Shown: positions 36,403 to 45,494 of the stretch, piece after piece
Position numbering within the stretch: the first letter of the stretch is position 1
Layout: each line of letters starts with the position of its first letter
From: Mucilaginibacter aurantiaciroseus
GTDB lineage: Bacteria > Bacteroidota > Bacteroidia > Sphingobacteriales > Sphingobacteriaceae
Reading direction: 5' to 3'
DNA: 64,000 nt
Assembly (NCBI RefSeq): GCF_024055595.1
Contig: NZ_JAMXOF010000003.1
Coordinates: 186,001-250,000, forward strand
Made by a program: the position numbers and the translations under genes
Notes under the pieces: generated by a model
What the model saw: the letters and a program-made list of their open reading frames with translations, nothing else
Databases searched by the model: none
What the model was told of the DNA's origin: nothing

Positions 36403-37175
36403 TATGGTTTATTTAAAAATTCTATTTCCTTTAAATTGTATGTTTCGTCCTTACCGTTTTTTTCAATAACCAACATCCCGGCAGGCTCAACGCTTTTTAT
36501 AATACCTTCAAAAATCTCCCCGTTCGACTTAAACGCGTGCTGTTCGTTTAACCAATATAGTCGGCTTAAATATAAATTTCTTACAAAATCAACCCGGCCG
36601 GCCTTAAGGTGTAGGTAATAAGCCTCAATATGGTTACAAATTTCAGCTAATATATTTTTTAATTCATAATCCCTTTGTAATATCTTGCTGATAGATGTAG
36701 CATTAACCGCCCCCTGCGGGAAGTTTTGCTGATTTATATTCAATCCAATACCTATAACCGAGTGCTTGATCTGGCTGCCCTGCAAAATGTTCTCTATCAG
36801 CATGCCGCCAAGCTTTGCATCGCCATAATAAATATCATTTGGCCATTTTATCTTTAGGCTGTCACGCAAAAGGGGGTACAAAGCGTCATATACACCCATG
36901 CTAATGGCGCGGGTAAGGTCAAACTGCTGCTGTGCCGATAAAAAAGTGGGATTTAAAAGAATACTGAAAGTTAAATTTTTGCCGGGTTCGGCGTGCCAGG
37001 TGTTATCACGCTGCCCGCGGCCGGCAAATTGGTCTTCTGCCATAATGACCGTTCCCTCAGGTACTGGCTTGGAATTTGACAAGATATCTTTGAGAAATGT
37101 GTTTGTAGAGTCAACTTCTTTTAGTGACACTAAGTTTTGTCCAACAAATAATCCTGAAAATATGTTATTTTGCAA
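36402..37175 (-). CDS. birA: Biotin--[acetyl-CoA-carboxylase] ligase
   Basis: BirA joins biotin to the carrier protein of acetyl-CoA carboxylase. The 257-residue product has the catalytic BPL domain only: VDSTNTFLKDIL, the biotin loop QFAGRGQRDNTWHAEPGKNL, IKWPNDIYYGDAKLGGML and IGIGLNIN, then the small C-terminal domain. The N-terminal DNA-binding domain of the E. coli repressor form is absent, so it should not regulate transcription. The start codon is TTG at 37175; no in-frame ATG lies near. It leads the operon with the two Dsb genes, an arrangement with no obvious functional link. Confidence 0.94.
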   Translation of the reverse strand: MQNNIFSGLFVGQNLVSLKEVDSTNTFLKDILSNSKPVPEGTVIMAEDQFAGRGQRDNTWHAEPGKNLTFSILLNPTFLSAQQQFDLTRAISMGVYDALYPLLRDSLKIKWPNDIYYGDAKLGGMLIENILQGSQIKHSVIGIGLNINQQNFPQGAVNATSISKILQRDYELKNILAEICNHIEAYYLHLKAGRVDFVRNLYLSRLYWLNEQHAFKSNGEIFEGIIKSVEPAGMLVIEKNGKDETYNLKEIEFLNKP

Positions 37176-37222
37176 AGTATAATATTATTAAACCCAAAAT
37201 TGACCAAAACTAAATCTTTTTA

Positions 37223-37597
37223 ATGGTAAAAAGTAAAGTGATAAATGAATCTACCTATATTTCTGAACTTGCCATCCACGGCATGCAGGAAAAAAAAGGC
37301 AATGATCTGGTAAGGCTCGATCTCCGTAATATCAACAGTTCGGTAACAGACTACTTTGTAATTTGCCACGCCGATTCTACCACACAAGTAAAAGCAATTG
37401 CAAATAGTGTTGAAGAAGAAATTTATAAAGTTATGCAACAGGACCCCTGGAGGAAAGAGGGACTAGAGCATGGCGAATGGATACTACTGGATTATGTAGA
37501 CGTTGTCATACACATCTTCAGGACCGATAAACGCGAGTTTTATGGTGTTGAAGACCTATGGGGTGATGCTGAAATAAAAAGCTACAAAAGCGCTTAA
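37223..37597 (+). CDS. rsfS: Ribosomal silencing factor RsfS (YbeB/Iojap)
   Basis: RsfS binds L14 and stops subunit joining in starved cells. The 124-residue product has the family pattern: KGNDLVRLDLRNINSSVTDY, FVICHADSTTQVKAIANSVE, WILLDYVDVVIHIFRTDKRE, then FYGVEDLWGDA. It is divergent from birA with a 47-base gap and precedes ftsH by 61 bases, an rsfS-ftsH order that is common in Bacteroidota and suggests co-transcription. Confidence 0.95.
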   Translation: MVKSKVINESTYISELAIHGMQEKKGNDLVRLDLRNINSSVTDYFVICHADSTTQVKAIANSVEEEIYKVMQQDPWRKEGLEHGEWILLDYVDVVIHIFRTDKREFYGVEDLWGDAEIKSYKSA

Positions 37598-37658
37598 ACA
37601 AAAGCGCTGGAAAACAATACCCTTTTAAACTATTATTTATAAGTTGAGCTTGTAGAAC

Positions 37659-39767
37659 ATGGAAATTAACGATAAAAAAGAATCCCAGAAACCTTTACGC
37701 AAGGTTCCGAATAAAAAAGTTACGCCGAAGCCGCCTAAATTTAACCTGATGTGGCTTTACGCCATTGCTATTATAGGAATATTGGTTGTGCCTACTTTAA
37801 TGAGTGGTAACAGCGGCAAAACCATCGATTTTCAAAGGTTTAGCAGCCAAATGCTGCGCAACGGTGATGTTGAAAAAATTATTGCTTACAAAAATGGCGA
37901 CCTGATAACGGCCGAGGTTTTTATTAAAAAAGGCAGTGTTGGCAAATCTGAATATGCTGATGCCAACAAAGCACAGCGCAGTTTAGGTATAGCGGCAAAC
38001 GAACCGCAGTATAATTTTACGGATGCATCATACGAAAGCTTAAAACAATCTGTAGCGGCAGCACAAAAAGACATTCCTGACGCTAACAAAATTGCTATAG
38101 AATACCAGCAGGGTAAAGAAAGCCTGTTGAGCAACTGGCTTGTACAATGTGTGATAATGGCTATACTGCTTGTTGGCGTATGGTTGTTTATTATGCGCCG
38201 CATGGGCGGCGGTGCGGGCGGTGGCGCCGGTGGCCAGATCTTTAACATTGGTAAATCAAAAGCTACCTTGTTTGATAAAGAAGCCCAGGTATCAGTAACG
38301 TTTAACGATGTTGCCGGCCTGGAAGAAGCTAAACAAGAGGTGATGGAGATTGTTGATTTTCTTAAAAACCCTAAAAAATACACCAATCTGGGTGGTAAAA
38401 TTCCTAAAGGCGCGTTGCTGGTAGGTTCGCCGGGTACAGGTAAAACGTTATTGGCCAAAGCTGTGGCTGGCGAAGCACAAGTTCCTTTCTTCTCCCTTTC
38501 AGGGTCTGATTTTGTGGAGATGTTTGTGGGCGTAGGAGCATCACGTGTTCGTGACTTGTTTAAACAGGCAAAGGAAAAAGCACCATGTATCATTTTTATT
38601 GATGAGATTGATGCTATTGGCCGCGCCCGTGGTAAAAACAACATGATGGGCGGTAACGACGAACGCGAAAACACCCTAAACCAGTTATTGGTTGAGATGG
38701 ATGGTTTCGGTACCGACTCTGGTATTATCATACTTGCTGCTACCAACCGCCCCGATGTACTGGATAGCGCGCTAATGCGCCCGGGGCGTTTCGACAGGCA
38801 GGTATCTATCGACAAACCCGACTTGATTGGCCGTGAGCAGATCTTTAAAGTACACCTAAAGCCAATAAAACTGGCAGAAGGGGTTGATCCTAAAAAACTA
38901 TCTGCCCAAACACCTGGTTTTGCCGGTGCAGAAATTGCCAATGTTTGTAACGAGGCCGCGTTAATTGCCGCCCGTAAAAACAAGGAAGCAGTTGATATGA
39001 AAGATTTTCAGGATGCTATTGACCGTGTTATTGGTGGACTTGAAAAAAGGAATACCCTTATCTCTCCCGAAGAAAAGCGCGTGGTTGCCTACCACGAAGC
39101 CGGGCATGCTATTGCAGGCTGGTTCCTGGAGCATACCGATCCTTTGGTTAAAGTATCAATCGTTCCGCGTGGTGTTGCCGCTTTAGGTTACGCGCAGTAC
39201 CTGCCAAATGAGCGGTTCCTGGTTGCCAAAGAGGAACTGATTGATGACATGACACTATCTATGGGTGGAAGGGTTGCAGAAGATATCATTTTTGGTAAAA
39301 TAACTACCGGCGCGCTTAGCGATCTGGAACGTATTACCCGCCTTGCTTATGGTATGGTTAAGATTTATGGTATGAACGAAAAGGTTGGCAACCTATCATT
39401 TTACGACCCGCAGGGCGAAAGCCAGTTTGTTAAACCATACTCTGACGCTACCGCCGAGTTAATAGATGCCGAGGTACGTAACCTTGTCGAGTCGGTTTAC
39501 GCACGTACTAAAGACCTGCTGAACAAACACCGCGAAGGCCTCGAAAACGTTGCCATGAAATTGTTAGAAAAAGAAGTTTTATTCCAGTCAGATCTGGAAG
39601 ATATACTGGGTAAACGCCCGTTTGAGCACCGTACGGCTTACGATAAGTTTGTAAATGGCGAGCCGGAATTGGTACAGGATAACAATGCTATCCCCGATAA
39701 GCTGATCAAACCCGAACTTTCTATGATAGATGTACCCAAAGAACCATCTTCAGAAAATAAACAATAA
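37659..39767 (+). CDS. ftsH: ATP-dependent zinc metalloprotease FtsH
   Basis: FtsH is the membrane AAA+ protease that degrades damaged membrane proteins and short-lived regulators. The 702-residue product has a basic N-tail, two membrane helices (about 30-50 and 160-180) flanking a periplasmic region of about 110 residues, Walker A GSPGTGKT (256-263; proline to serine against the usual GPPGTGKT), Walker [11 protein letters not shown] (310-319), the arginine-finger SRH region, and the zinc motif HEAGH (479-483). The Gly-rich stretch [13 protein letters not shown] after helix 2 is a typical linker. Likely essential, as in most bacteria. Confidence 0.97.
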   Translation: MEINDKKESQKPLRKVPNKKVTPKPPKFNLMWLYAIAIIGILVVPTLMSGNSGKTIDFQRFSSQMLRNGDVEKIIAYKNGDLITAEVFIKKGSVGKSEYADANKAQRSLGIAANEPQYNFTDASYESLKQSVAAAQKDIPDANKIAIEYQQGKESLLSNWLVQCVIMAILLVGVWLFIMRRMGGGAGGGAGGQIFNIGKSKATLFDKEAQVSVTFNDVAGLEEAKQEVMEIVDFLKNPKKYTNLGGKIPKGALLVGSPGTGKTLLAKAVAGEAQVPFFSLSGSDFVEMFVGVGASRVRDLFKQAKEKAPCIIFIDEIDAIGRARGKNNMMGGNDERENTLNQLLVEMDGFGTDSGIIILAATNRPDVLDSALMRPGRFDRQVSIDKPDLIGREQIFKVHLKPIKLAEGVDPKKLSAQTPGFAGAEIANVCNEAALIAARKNKEAVDMKDFQDAIDRVIGGLEKRNTLISPEEKRVVAYHEAGHAIAGWFLEHTDPLVKVSIVPRGVAALGYAQYLPNERFLVAKEELIDDMTLSMGGRVAEDIIFGKITTGALSDLERITRLAYGMVKIYGMNEKVGNLSFYDPQGESQFVKPYSDATAELIDAEVRNLVESVYARTKDLLNKHREGLENVAMKLLEKEVLFQSDLEDILGKRPFEHRTAYDKFVNGEPELVQDNNAIPDKLIKPELSMIDVPKEPSSENKQ

Positions 39768-39786
39768 GGGGTTTATATTATTTAAG

Positions 39787-39834
39787 ATCGCAAGTCTTTG
39801 GTCCGCATTTGTGGATAAGGCTTGCGATTTTTTA
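39787..39834 (+). terminator. Terminator of rsfS-ftsH
   Basis: ATCGCAAG/CTTGCGAT stem with a 26-base loop, then TTTTTATTTT. It lies 19 bases after the ftsH stop. Confidence 0.75.
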
Positions 39835-39846
39835 TTTTATACTTAT

Positions 39847-39854
39847 TACTTTTG
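39847..39854 (+). promoter_or_regulatory. -7 box TACTTTTG before the LUD-domain gene
   Basis: Fits TAnnTTTG and lies seven bases before the ATG, with a TTG at 39822-39824, 22 bases upstream, inside the ftsH terminator. Confidence 0.5.
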
Positions 39855-39861
39855 AATACTA

Positions 39862-40500
39862 ATGAGGGATATCACTACATCAAAAGAAAAGCTTTTAAAA
39901 AAGGTACGTAAAGCGCTTTTAGAGAAACGCGACAATCCCTACCCCAACCTGGAAGACCTGCCCATGTATCCGCCCAACGAGGAAATGTTGGAGGTTTTAT
40001 TTGCAGAAGAATTTACCGCAGTTAGTGGCCAGTTTGTTTTTTGTGAGGATGATGTACAATTCATAGAGAACCTGCTTGAACTTGCCGAAGAACGCAAATG
40101 GCATAAAATTTACTGTTGGGAACCCAAACTGCAGGAGATCCTAAATACTTACGAATACCCTTTTTTTGAAACCGATAAGGACTTTGACAAAGCCGAGGTT
40201 GGCTTTACCCTTTGCGAGGCTCTAATAGCCCGCAACGGCACTGTATTGCTCTCTAATGGCGATGCCGCCGGCCGCAGGCTAAGCATATACCCGCCGGTGC
40301 ATATTGTGCTGGCCTACACTTCTCAAATGGTGCTCGATCTTAAAGACGGGTTTAAACTATTAAAAGAGAAATACGGCAACCGCCTGCCATCCATGATTAC
40401 CCACGTTACCGGCCCAAGCCGCACTGCCGATATTGAGAAAACACTGGTACTTGGCGCCCACGGGCCAAAAGAGTTGTTTGTGTTTTTGCTGGATGGGTAG
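39862..40500 (+). CDS. LUD-domain protein (LutC/YkgG family)
   Basis: The 212-residue product matches the LUD domain: FVFCEDDVQFIENLLELAEE, then DKAEVGFTLCEALIARNGTV, LLSNGDAAGRRLSIYPPVHI and the closing HVTGPSRTADIEKTLVLGAH plus GPKELFVFLL. LutC is one of three proteins of L-lactate oxidation (LutABC); lutA and lutB are not beside it, so it works alone or with partners elsewhere. Single gene with its own promoter and convergent with the phosphoesterase gene. Confidence 0.88.
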   Translation: MRDITTSKEKLLKKVRKALLEKRDNPYPNLEDLPMYPPNEEMLEVLFAEEFTAVSGQFVFCEDDVQFIENLLELAEERKWHKIYCWEPKLQEILNTYEYPFFETDKDFDKAEVGFTLCEALIARNGTVLLSNGDAAGRRLSIYPPVHIVLAYTSQMVLDLKDGFKLLKEKYGNRLPSMITHVTGPSRTADIEKTLVLGAHGPKELFVFLLDG

Positions 40501-40518
40501 GTACTCTTGTAGAAACTC

Positions 40519-40558
40519 GATACTTCGCATCTTTTGCATCAACCAGGAGCGAAGTATC
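40519..40558. terminator. Hairpin between convergent LUD and phosphoesterase genes
   Basis: GATACTTCGC/GCGAAGTATC arms with a 20-base loop, followed on the plus strand by ACGTTTTTA. It lies 18 bases after the LUD stop and six bases before the convergent gene's end. Confidence 0.65.
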
Positions 40559-40564
40559 ACGTTT

Positions 40565-41656
40565 TTATGATAACAATTTCAAATCTTCCAACCTGCTTTC
40601 CTCCAATACAATCCTTTCGCTAACCTTTTTGTAGTAAGCCCATTTAATGAGGCGGATGCAGCCATCGGCTATTTCTATCCCGGTGATATCGCCGTCGTTA
40701 AAGCAGCAACAGCCCGTGTTAAAGTAAGTATCCAGGTAACCGTTAAAATCTGGCTGGCTATTACCTTGCAGGTGCAGGGCAGTTATCCTCTTTTCAATTT
40801 CAGTAGCCTTTGTGGTATCATTGGCTTTTTTGGCATTATCTAAACCTATGTAAAGGATCTCCAGTTGCGTTAACGATTTAAACACCGGCTGGTGCGTATG
40901 CCCGGTTATCAGCAGCATATTCTTGCGCTGGCTGCTCCATTCGTACATAATGCGGTTATGGTCTGTTTTTAGCTGATTACTGTACGCCGGTGTGTTGGGG
41001 TTATTGCGAAGGTATCCCTGCAACGGCCCCCATACATTAGACACGAACCATTTACTGAACCAGTTACCATCGCTCTGCAAATCGCCCTGGTGGCCGTGGG
41101 TCATAAAAACTTCGAGGGGCTTCCCTTTTACTGTAGTTTGCAAAACCGCACCCTCATAAACCCGGATAGCGCGCCCGTAGATCTGGAACAGGCTAACAAC
41201 AGCAAGGGGGTCGTTCCCCCAATATAAGTCGTGGTTGCCAAAGATCTTCACAAACCGGTCATCATTAATAAACTGTTTCTCTTTTTCAAACGTGGCTTTA
41301 TTGTGGCGCTTAACGGTCACAAACAGGTTTTCCCATAACTCTTCGCTGTCGCCAAGGTTTATGTAAATGAAATCCTCTTTGTAGTAATGATCCAGCGCGG
41401 CCAGGTAATTTTTAGCCGATTTGGCAAATATATCCGCGCCATCTCGCGCACCCTTATGCTGATCTGATAGGATAATGAATTTGTTGTTATGAGCATTAAA
41501 AGGAATTACCAGGCCCTTTTTGCCGGGTTGGGTAGTAATGCTTTTGTAGAGTGAATTTAAAGCCTTGTTAACCCTCGTTTTGTTTGGCCGAGATGAAAAC
41601 CTATCGGCAAGCTGTGATACAGGTTTATAAAGTAGCTTTTGCAAAAAACGGCGCAT
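40565..41656 (-). CDS. Calcineurin-like metallophosphoesterase
   Basis: The 363-residue product has the five metal-binding blocks of the family in order: FIILSDQHKGARDG, INLGDSEELW, IFGNHDLYWG, FMTHGHQGD and LITGHTHQPVF. It has no signal peptide. Substrate unknown; nucleotide or lipid-linked phosphoesters are both possible. The only in-frame ATG (41656) sits inside a terminator-like hairpin, and the codons MRRFL are made by its right arm and T tract (see separate entry). The start may therefore be controlled by RNA structure or be at a non-ATG codon further down. Confidence 0.9.
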   Translation of the reverse strand: MRRFLQKLLYKPVSQLADRFSSRPNKTRVNKALNSLYKSITTQPGKKGLVIPFNAHNNKFIILSDQHKGARDGADIFAKSAKNYLAALDHYYKEDFIYINLGDSEELWENLFVTVKRHNKATFEKEKQFINDDRFVKIFGNHDLYWGNDPLAVVSLFQIYGRAIRVYEGAVLQTTVKGKPLEVFMTHGHQGDLQSDGNWFSKWFVSNVWGPLQGYLRNNPNTPAYSNQLKTDHNRIMYEWSSQRKNMLLITGHTHQPVFKSLTQLEILYIGLDNAKKANDTTKATEIEKRITALHLQGNSQPDFNGYLDTYFNTGCCCFNDGDITGIEIADGCIRLIKWAYYKKVSERIVLEESRLEDLKLLS

Positions 41657-41677
41657 GTGGTGTAAACATGCGCCGTT
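41647..41677 (-). terminator. Intrinsic-terminator hairpin that contains the phosphoesterase start codon
   Basis: On the minus strand AACGGCGCATGT and ACATGCGCCGTT form a perfect 12-bp stem with loop TTACACC, followed by TTTT. It lies 22 bases after the stop of the upstream lipoprotein gene, as its terminator would. The ATG of the next gene (41654-41656) is part of the right arm. Confidence 0.8.
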
Positions 41678-41699
41678 GCTATTTGTGTGAACGAGGTTG

Positions 41700-42179
41700 T
41701 TAATAGTTGCCGGAACCGGTCGCGGTTGTTTGCCCGTTGGTAGTTTGGTCCATCATAGTTACCGAGAACTTATAAGATTTAACGCCGGTTTTTGTAACGG
41801 AGCCACTTAAAGAGTAAAATGATGCTGACTGGTTTACTATACTTATGGCATACAATTTATCGGTGAAACCTGCATTATCGGTATCGAAATTAGAAACGTT
41901 ACTTGAGCCACTGCTTGAAGTTGGCATATTATAAATGGTAAATGATGCGCCACTTTGTGATGCAATGATTACATCTATATTACCCGATACACCGCTTGTA
42001 GCCGGGACTGATTGGCACATACCACTGTAAGGGTTACCCTTTATCGTGAAAGTACCTTTGCCTGAACCCATATCGCCGCCGCTACCGCCATCGCTGTCTT
42101 TTTTACAGCCGCCTAAAAACGCTACTACCAAAATCAGCAGCAGGCTTTTAATAAAAATGCTCCTTTTTAAAGTTTTCAT
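41700..42179 (-). CDS. Hypothetical lipoprotein
   Basis: The 159-residue product has a clear lipoprotein signal (LLLILVVAFLGGCKKD; lipobox LGGC) and then a Gly/Ser-rich linker and a beta-rich domain of about 115 residues (TFTIKGNPYSGMC, ITVMMD-like strands at the end). I do not recognise the domain. It lies 35 bases behind the outer-membrane barrel gene on the same strand and is probably co-transcribed with it. Likely anchored in the periplasm or on the surface. Confidence 0.75.
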   Translation of the reverse strand: MKTLKRSIFIKSLLLILVVAFLGGCKKDSDGGSGGDMGSGKGTFTIKGNPYSGMCQSVPATSGVSGNIDVIIASQSGASFTIYNMPTSSSGSSNVSNFDTDNAGFTDKLYAISIVNQSASFYSLSGSVTKTGVKSYKFSVTMMDQTTNGQTTATGSGNY

Positions 42180-42214
42180 ATCTTTTGTTTTATGTGTTTG
42201 GTTTTGATTAATTT

Positions 42215-42895
42215 TTAGAAAGTGAACAGGTAGCTAAGGCCTGCAAAAGTGAATGAGCCCCCGGTTACTTTAATGTAATTGTAGCTAACACCCAAGTTTG
42301 ATTTTTCGCCAATGTTGATGCCTACTTTAGCTGCCAATAAAAGATTAGTGGTTGATGCGGAAATGCCGCCTTCTTCATCATCTTTAAAAGATGCGCGTAA
42401 GCTGTAAAGGCCTATTTGGGGCTCTACAAAAAACATATCGCTAAGCTTAGCCAGGTAACCAATTTTAATAGGGATGCCAGAGTATTTATAAGTTACATCT
42501 TCTTTAGCTACAAAATAGTTGTACCCAATGGTGCCTGTTACCGCGCCCGCATCGCTCAAATGGTATAGGGCTTTTAAGTTGATCCCCACACCTACCGACG
42601 ATGCCTTTTTAAAATCGCCAAGCGGCAACAATACCTCCGGCTCTAAACCAAAGCCAAATGTTGATGCAGAACCATCTGCAAATGCCGCATTCTTAAAAGC
42701 TATTTTTTGATCGAAAAGGTTTTTTTCGCTCATAAGGGGGCTAACCGTTGCCGGCTTAGCTACAAACGCCACAGACGAAGTTGTTGAAGCAACCGGCTGT
42801 GTGCTACCTGCAAGGTTGTTGTCCTGCGCATTGGCTGCAAAGCCTGCGCATAACAAAGGGATAAAAAAGAATTTAGAAAAGTTAAGGTTTTTCAT
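42215..42895 (-). CDS. Outer-membrane beta-barrel protein (small porin-like)
   Basis: The 226-residue product has a signal peptide (CAGFAANAQ), a linker of about 50 residues and an eight-strand-like barrel with alternating hydrophobic residues (GIGLNLKALYHLSDAGAVTG-like and YLAKLSDMFFVEPQIGLYS), ending in an aromatic residue in the last strand (GLSYLFTF). It belongs to the OmpX/Opa-like small barrels of Bacteroidota. Specific function unknown. It leads the pair with the lipoprotein. Confidence 0.85.
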   Translation of the reverse strand: MKNLNFSKFFFIPLLCAGFAANAQDNNLAGSTQPVASTTSSVAFVAKPATVSPLMSEKNLFDQKIAFKNAAFADGSASTFGFGLEPEVLLPLGDFKKASSVGVGINLKALYHLSDAGAVTGTIGYNYFVAKEDVTYKYSGIPIKIGYLAKLSDMFFVEPQIGLYSLRASFKDDEEGGISASTTNLLLAAKVGINIGEKSNLGVSYNYIKVTGGSFTFAGLSYLFTF

Positions 42896-43127
42896 GTTAT
42901 TAATTAGTGTTGCCTACTCTGTTTCGTTTTCGGCTTTCCCGGCCACAATTGTTTGTAATTGCTTATTACAAATCTCTGTTTGAGGCAGGTGCGTATCAAC
43001 GGGCTTAACACCTTAATTCACCTGTGTTTAGGCGGTGCAAATACGGTGTTTTCACGGTAAGCCACCTTTTACATCCTCAATAACTTAGCTGCACAATAAA
43101 CATCAATCACACAATAATTAAAAACTC

Positions 43128-43502
43128 ATGAAAAAACTATTATTTATCTTATTGCTATTATCGGCTTTTACGCTGGCCTTTACCGGCTGTAAAAAAAGCG
43201 GCGAAAACCCGTCATCGGTTTCTAAAAGCCAGATCACCGGCAAGTGGTTTTATGTTAAAATTATTGAAGATGGTGATACCGAAACCTTCACCGATGGCGA
43301 GTACATCAATTTTAACGAAAACGGAACCGCTTATGACAGTATGGATAACGATAATGGGCAGTGGAGCCTATCTGGCAATAAGCTAACCATTGTATCTAAT
43401 AACCAAACCAATGTGGCTAACATTGATAAAATTACCAACAGCGAATTAGTAATATCATCTACCGATGATGATAAGAAACGGACTTTGTGTCTAAAAAAGT
43501 AG
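43128..43502 (+). CDS. Lipocalin-like lipoprotein
   Basis: The 124-residue product has a lipoprotein signal (LLSAFTLAFTGCKKSG) and then a lipocalin-like domain: ITGKWFYVKIIEDGDTETFT, INFNENGTAY, GQWSLSGNKLTIVSNNQ, and the last strand with KRTLCLKK. Small proteins of this PF13648-like type are very common in Bacteroidota, with no known ligand. Single gene; the following operon starts 99 bases later, and the short gap holds no clear terminator. Confidence 0.85.
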   Translation: MKKLLFILLLLSAFTLAFTGCKKSGENPSSVSKSQITGKWFYVKIIEDGDTETFTDGEYINFNENGTAYDSMDNDNGQWSLSGNKLTIVSNNQTNVANIDKITNSELVISSTDDDKKRTLCLKK

Positions 43503-43601
43503 GCGCGGTAGGTGATTAATATATTGCTGATTTTTTTGCTTGCCAATTTCTTAGCTAAAGCTTAATTTACAAACACTTTAAAACACTTAAATCTTAAAAC
43601 T

Positions 43602-44051
43602 ATGCTTACAAAAATTTCAAACGACCGTTCGCCCGATAAACAACTCAATGGTGACGAAGTAACAGTTGGCCAAATCATTGATTTGTCTAAAAACTATTTT
43701 AAACATTCTTATATTGAAGAAAAGGGGCACATCAGGAAAATGAATTGCGAAAATGGCCATGTACCCGAAAAAAATGACACCCGCACTATAACATTCAAAA
43801 AAAGCCGCATAGATGAGTTTTTTGCCGCAAACCCCGGTTCTGATGATTTTATAATCCATATTGGCTTACACGATAAAAAAATCTATGACGCTCACCTGCC
43901 CGGTGAATATGAGGGCAAGTTAATGGTTGTCCTATCAACTAAAGATTTACAAAAACTGGCAGAAGGGGATGTAGTGATGATTGCCGGTATTAATGGTGGC
44001 GGTATTGATAACGGAAAACTTTGCCCTCCAGATTTAACCTGCCCTGTTTAA
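43602..44051 (+). CDS. Unknown soluble protein, first gene of a signalling cassette
   Basis: I do not recognise the family. The 149-residue product has no signal peptide or membrane helix. It is charged (KNYFKHSYIEEKGHIRKMNC), has one compact-looking domain (DDFIIHIGLHDKKIYDAHLP, LMVVLSTKDLQKLAEGDVVM), and ends in a glycine-rich stretch followed by two cysteines (INGGGIDNGKLCPPDLTCPV). The stop is one base before the next ATG, which binds it to the membrane protein/kinase/regulator genes. It could be a cytoplasmic output or input of the sensor. A processed double-glycine peptide precursor is possible but the N-terminal part is too long and structured for a leader. Confidence 0.7.
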   Translation: MLTKISNDRSPDKQLNGDEVTVGQIIDLSKNYFKHSYIEEKGHIRKMNCENGHVPEKNDTRTITFKKSRIDEFFAANPGSDDFIIHIGLHDKKIYDAHLPGEYEGKLMVVLSTKDLQKLAEGDVVMIAGINGGGIDNGKLCPPDLTCPV

Positions 44052-44052
44052 T

Positions 44053-44694
44053 ATGCTTTTATCTGCCTATTTGTTTTTCGAATTGCTGGCTTTTATAACA
44101 TCTGTTGTAAGATACAAGGCGCTTAAGCATACCAGGTATATTTACTTTATTCCCTACTTGTTTTTTATCCTGATCTATGAGTACGGATCGATAGAGAACT
44201 GGTTCATTTTTAAACAGAGTAATCTTTGGATCACCAATATTACTCTGTTTATTTTCTTTTTATTTTACAGTATTTTCGTATATGGCTTAATTGAAACTGT
44301 GAAGTTTAAAGAGTGGATAAGGCGCCTTATTGTTTTGACCATTATCTGCTCTGCGGCAAATATGGCTTTTTTACAAGGTTTTTGGGGGCTGGATACCATT
44401 ACTATTTTACTGCAATTTGCAATACTGATATCCATAACCTGCCTGTACTTTTACGAGTTAATGAACCTTACAGGTAAGGAGTTAAAGGTATTGAGGCTCC
44501 CGGGGTTTTGGCTTAATACCGGGGTGCTGTTCTTTTGCCTGGGGCAGTTTTTGTTTTTTTCGTCCTTTGCTTACATGGCTTATCTGAAAATTTACCAGTT
44601 CTCTGTTTTGCACCATGTAGTCGCTAATATTGCAAATGCTATTTTATATTCCTTTTTAACCATTTCGTTTTTATGCATAAGGACGAAGAACTAA
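44053..44694 (+). CDS. Seven-helix membrane protein, probable sensor subunit
   Basis: The 213-residue product is almost all hydrophobic with about seven membrane helices (near 1-18, 28-45, 57-80, 90-107, 112-135, 150-173 and 183-208) and short loops; there is no enzymatic motif. The layout is like the membrane sensor parts that in other kinases are fused in front of the HisKA_3 domain. Here it ends 22 bases inside the kinase gene, so the two are translated in step. A working model is that it forms the sensing module of a split receptor. Family not recognised. Confidence 0.8.
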   Translation: MLLSAYLFFELLAFITSVVRYKALKHTRYIYFIPYLFFILIYEYGSIENWFIFKQSNLWITNITLFIFFLFYSIFVYGLIETVKFKEWIRRLIVLTIICSAANMAFLQGFWGLDTITILLQFAILISITCLYFYELMNLTGKELKVLRLPGFWLNTGVLFFCLGQFLFFSSFAYMAYLKIYQFSVLHHVVANIANAILYSFLTISFLCIRTKN

Positions 44695-45494
44695 TAATAT
44701 TGATAATTGCGGGCACAATCATGCTTTTGCTGTTAGGGATATTTATAATTAGTTTTTTGTTTTTTTACCAGCGAAAGCACAATCAAAATTCTGTTGATAA
44801 AGAGCAATTACATGCGCGCTTCCAGCAGGAACTCCTAAAAACTCAGGTAGAGATGCAGGAGCAAACGCTAAACCACATCAGCCGCGAGATTCACGATAAC
44901 GTTACCCAGGTGCTCTCTTTTGTTAAACTAAACCTGGCAATACCGGCAAAGGCCACCCGCGAGCAGGCCGAACAAAAAATAAGCGAAAGCCGTAACCTTG
45001 TGGCACAGGTAATAAACGATCTGCGCGACCTTTCCAAAAGCTTAAGTTACGAACACATACTACAGATAGGGCTGGTACAAACCATGGAGATAGAGGTTGG
45101 GCGCATCAACAAAAGCGGCATTATTAAAATAGAACTTGCCATTGGCGGCAATGCCCATAATTTGGGCGAAGAGCGCGAACTGGTATTGTTCCGCATTTTT
45201 CAGGAAAGCCTTAACAACGCGCTTAAACATTCGGGCGCCAAACAACTAAAAGTAAGTTTGGATTATTTTGAACATTTATTTAACTTAACCATCCAAGACA
45301 ACGGGAAGGGTTTTTCGGCAAATGAGCAGCTTAACAGCGGCTCGGGCCTGAGGAACATTGTGAACAGGGCTGCCTTAATTGGTGCTACTGCTGTTATTGA
45401 CAGCGCGCCAGGCAAGGGTTGTTGCATTAAAATAGCTATTGACCCCCTTACACAAAACCCTCATGCCAACGGAAACCACCATAGCCTTAGTTGA
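44673..45494 (+). CDS. Sensor histidine kinase, NarX/DesK type (HisKA_3)
   Basis: The 273-residue product has one membrane helix (about 8-32), a short coiled segment, and the dimerisation/phosphoacceptor helix with HISREIHDNVTQVLSFVKL (His74). The ATPase domain follows, with ELVLFRIFQESLNNALKHSG (N box), QDNGKGF (G1) and SGSGLRNIVNRAALIGATA (G2). There is no sensor domain in the protein itself; sensing must come from the helix or from the seven-helix protein encoded by the overlapping upstream gene. The next gene, its regulator, overlaps by 32 bases. Confidence 0.93.
   Translation: MHKDEELIILIIAGTIMLLLLGIFIISFLFFYQRKHNQNSVDKEQLHARFQQELLKTQVEMQEQTLNHISREIHDNVTQVLSFVKLNLAIPAKATREQAEQKISESRNLVAQVINDLRDLSKSLSYEHILQIGLVQTMEIEVGRINKSGIIKIELAIGGNAHNLGEERELVLFRIFQESLNNALKHSGAKQLKVSLDYFEHLFNLTIQDNGKGFSANEQLNSGSGLRNIVNRAALIGATAVIDSAPGKGCCIKIAIDPLTQNPHANGNHHSLS

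Noticed and set aside
37160..37200. TATACTTTG as the birA promoter on the minus strand
   Set aside because: The spacing inside the box is one base too long, and the TTG start codon of birA would overlap the box itself, so transcription could not begin upstream of it from here.
37886..38983. 365-codon open frame on the minus strand opposite ftsH
   Set aside because: The plus strand codes for FtsH with all motifs; the opposite frame is open because of codon bias and its product is Ser/Pro-rich without any family pattern.
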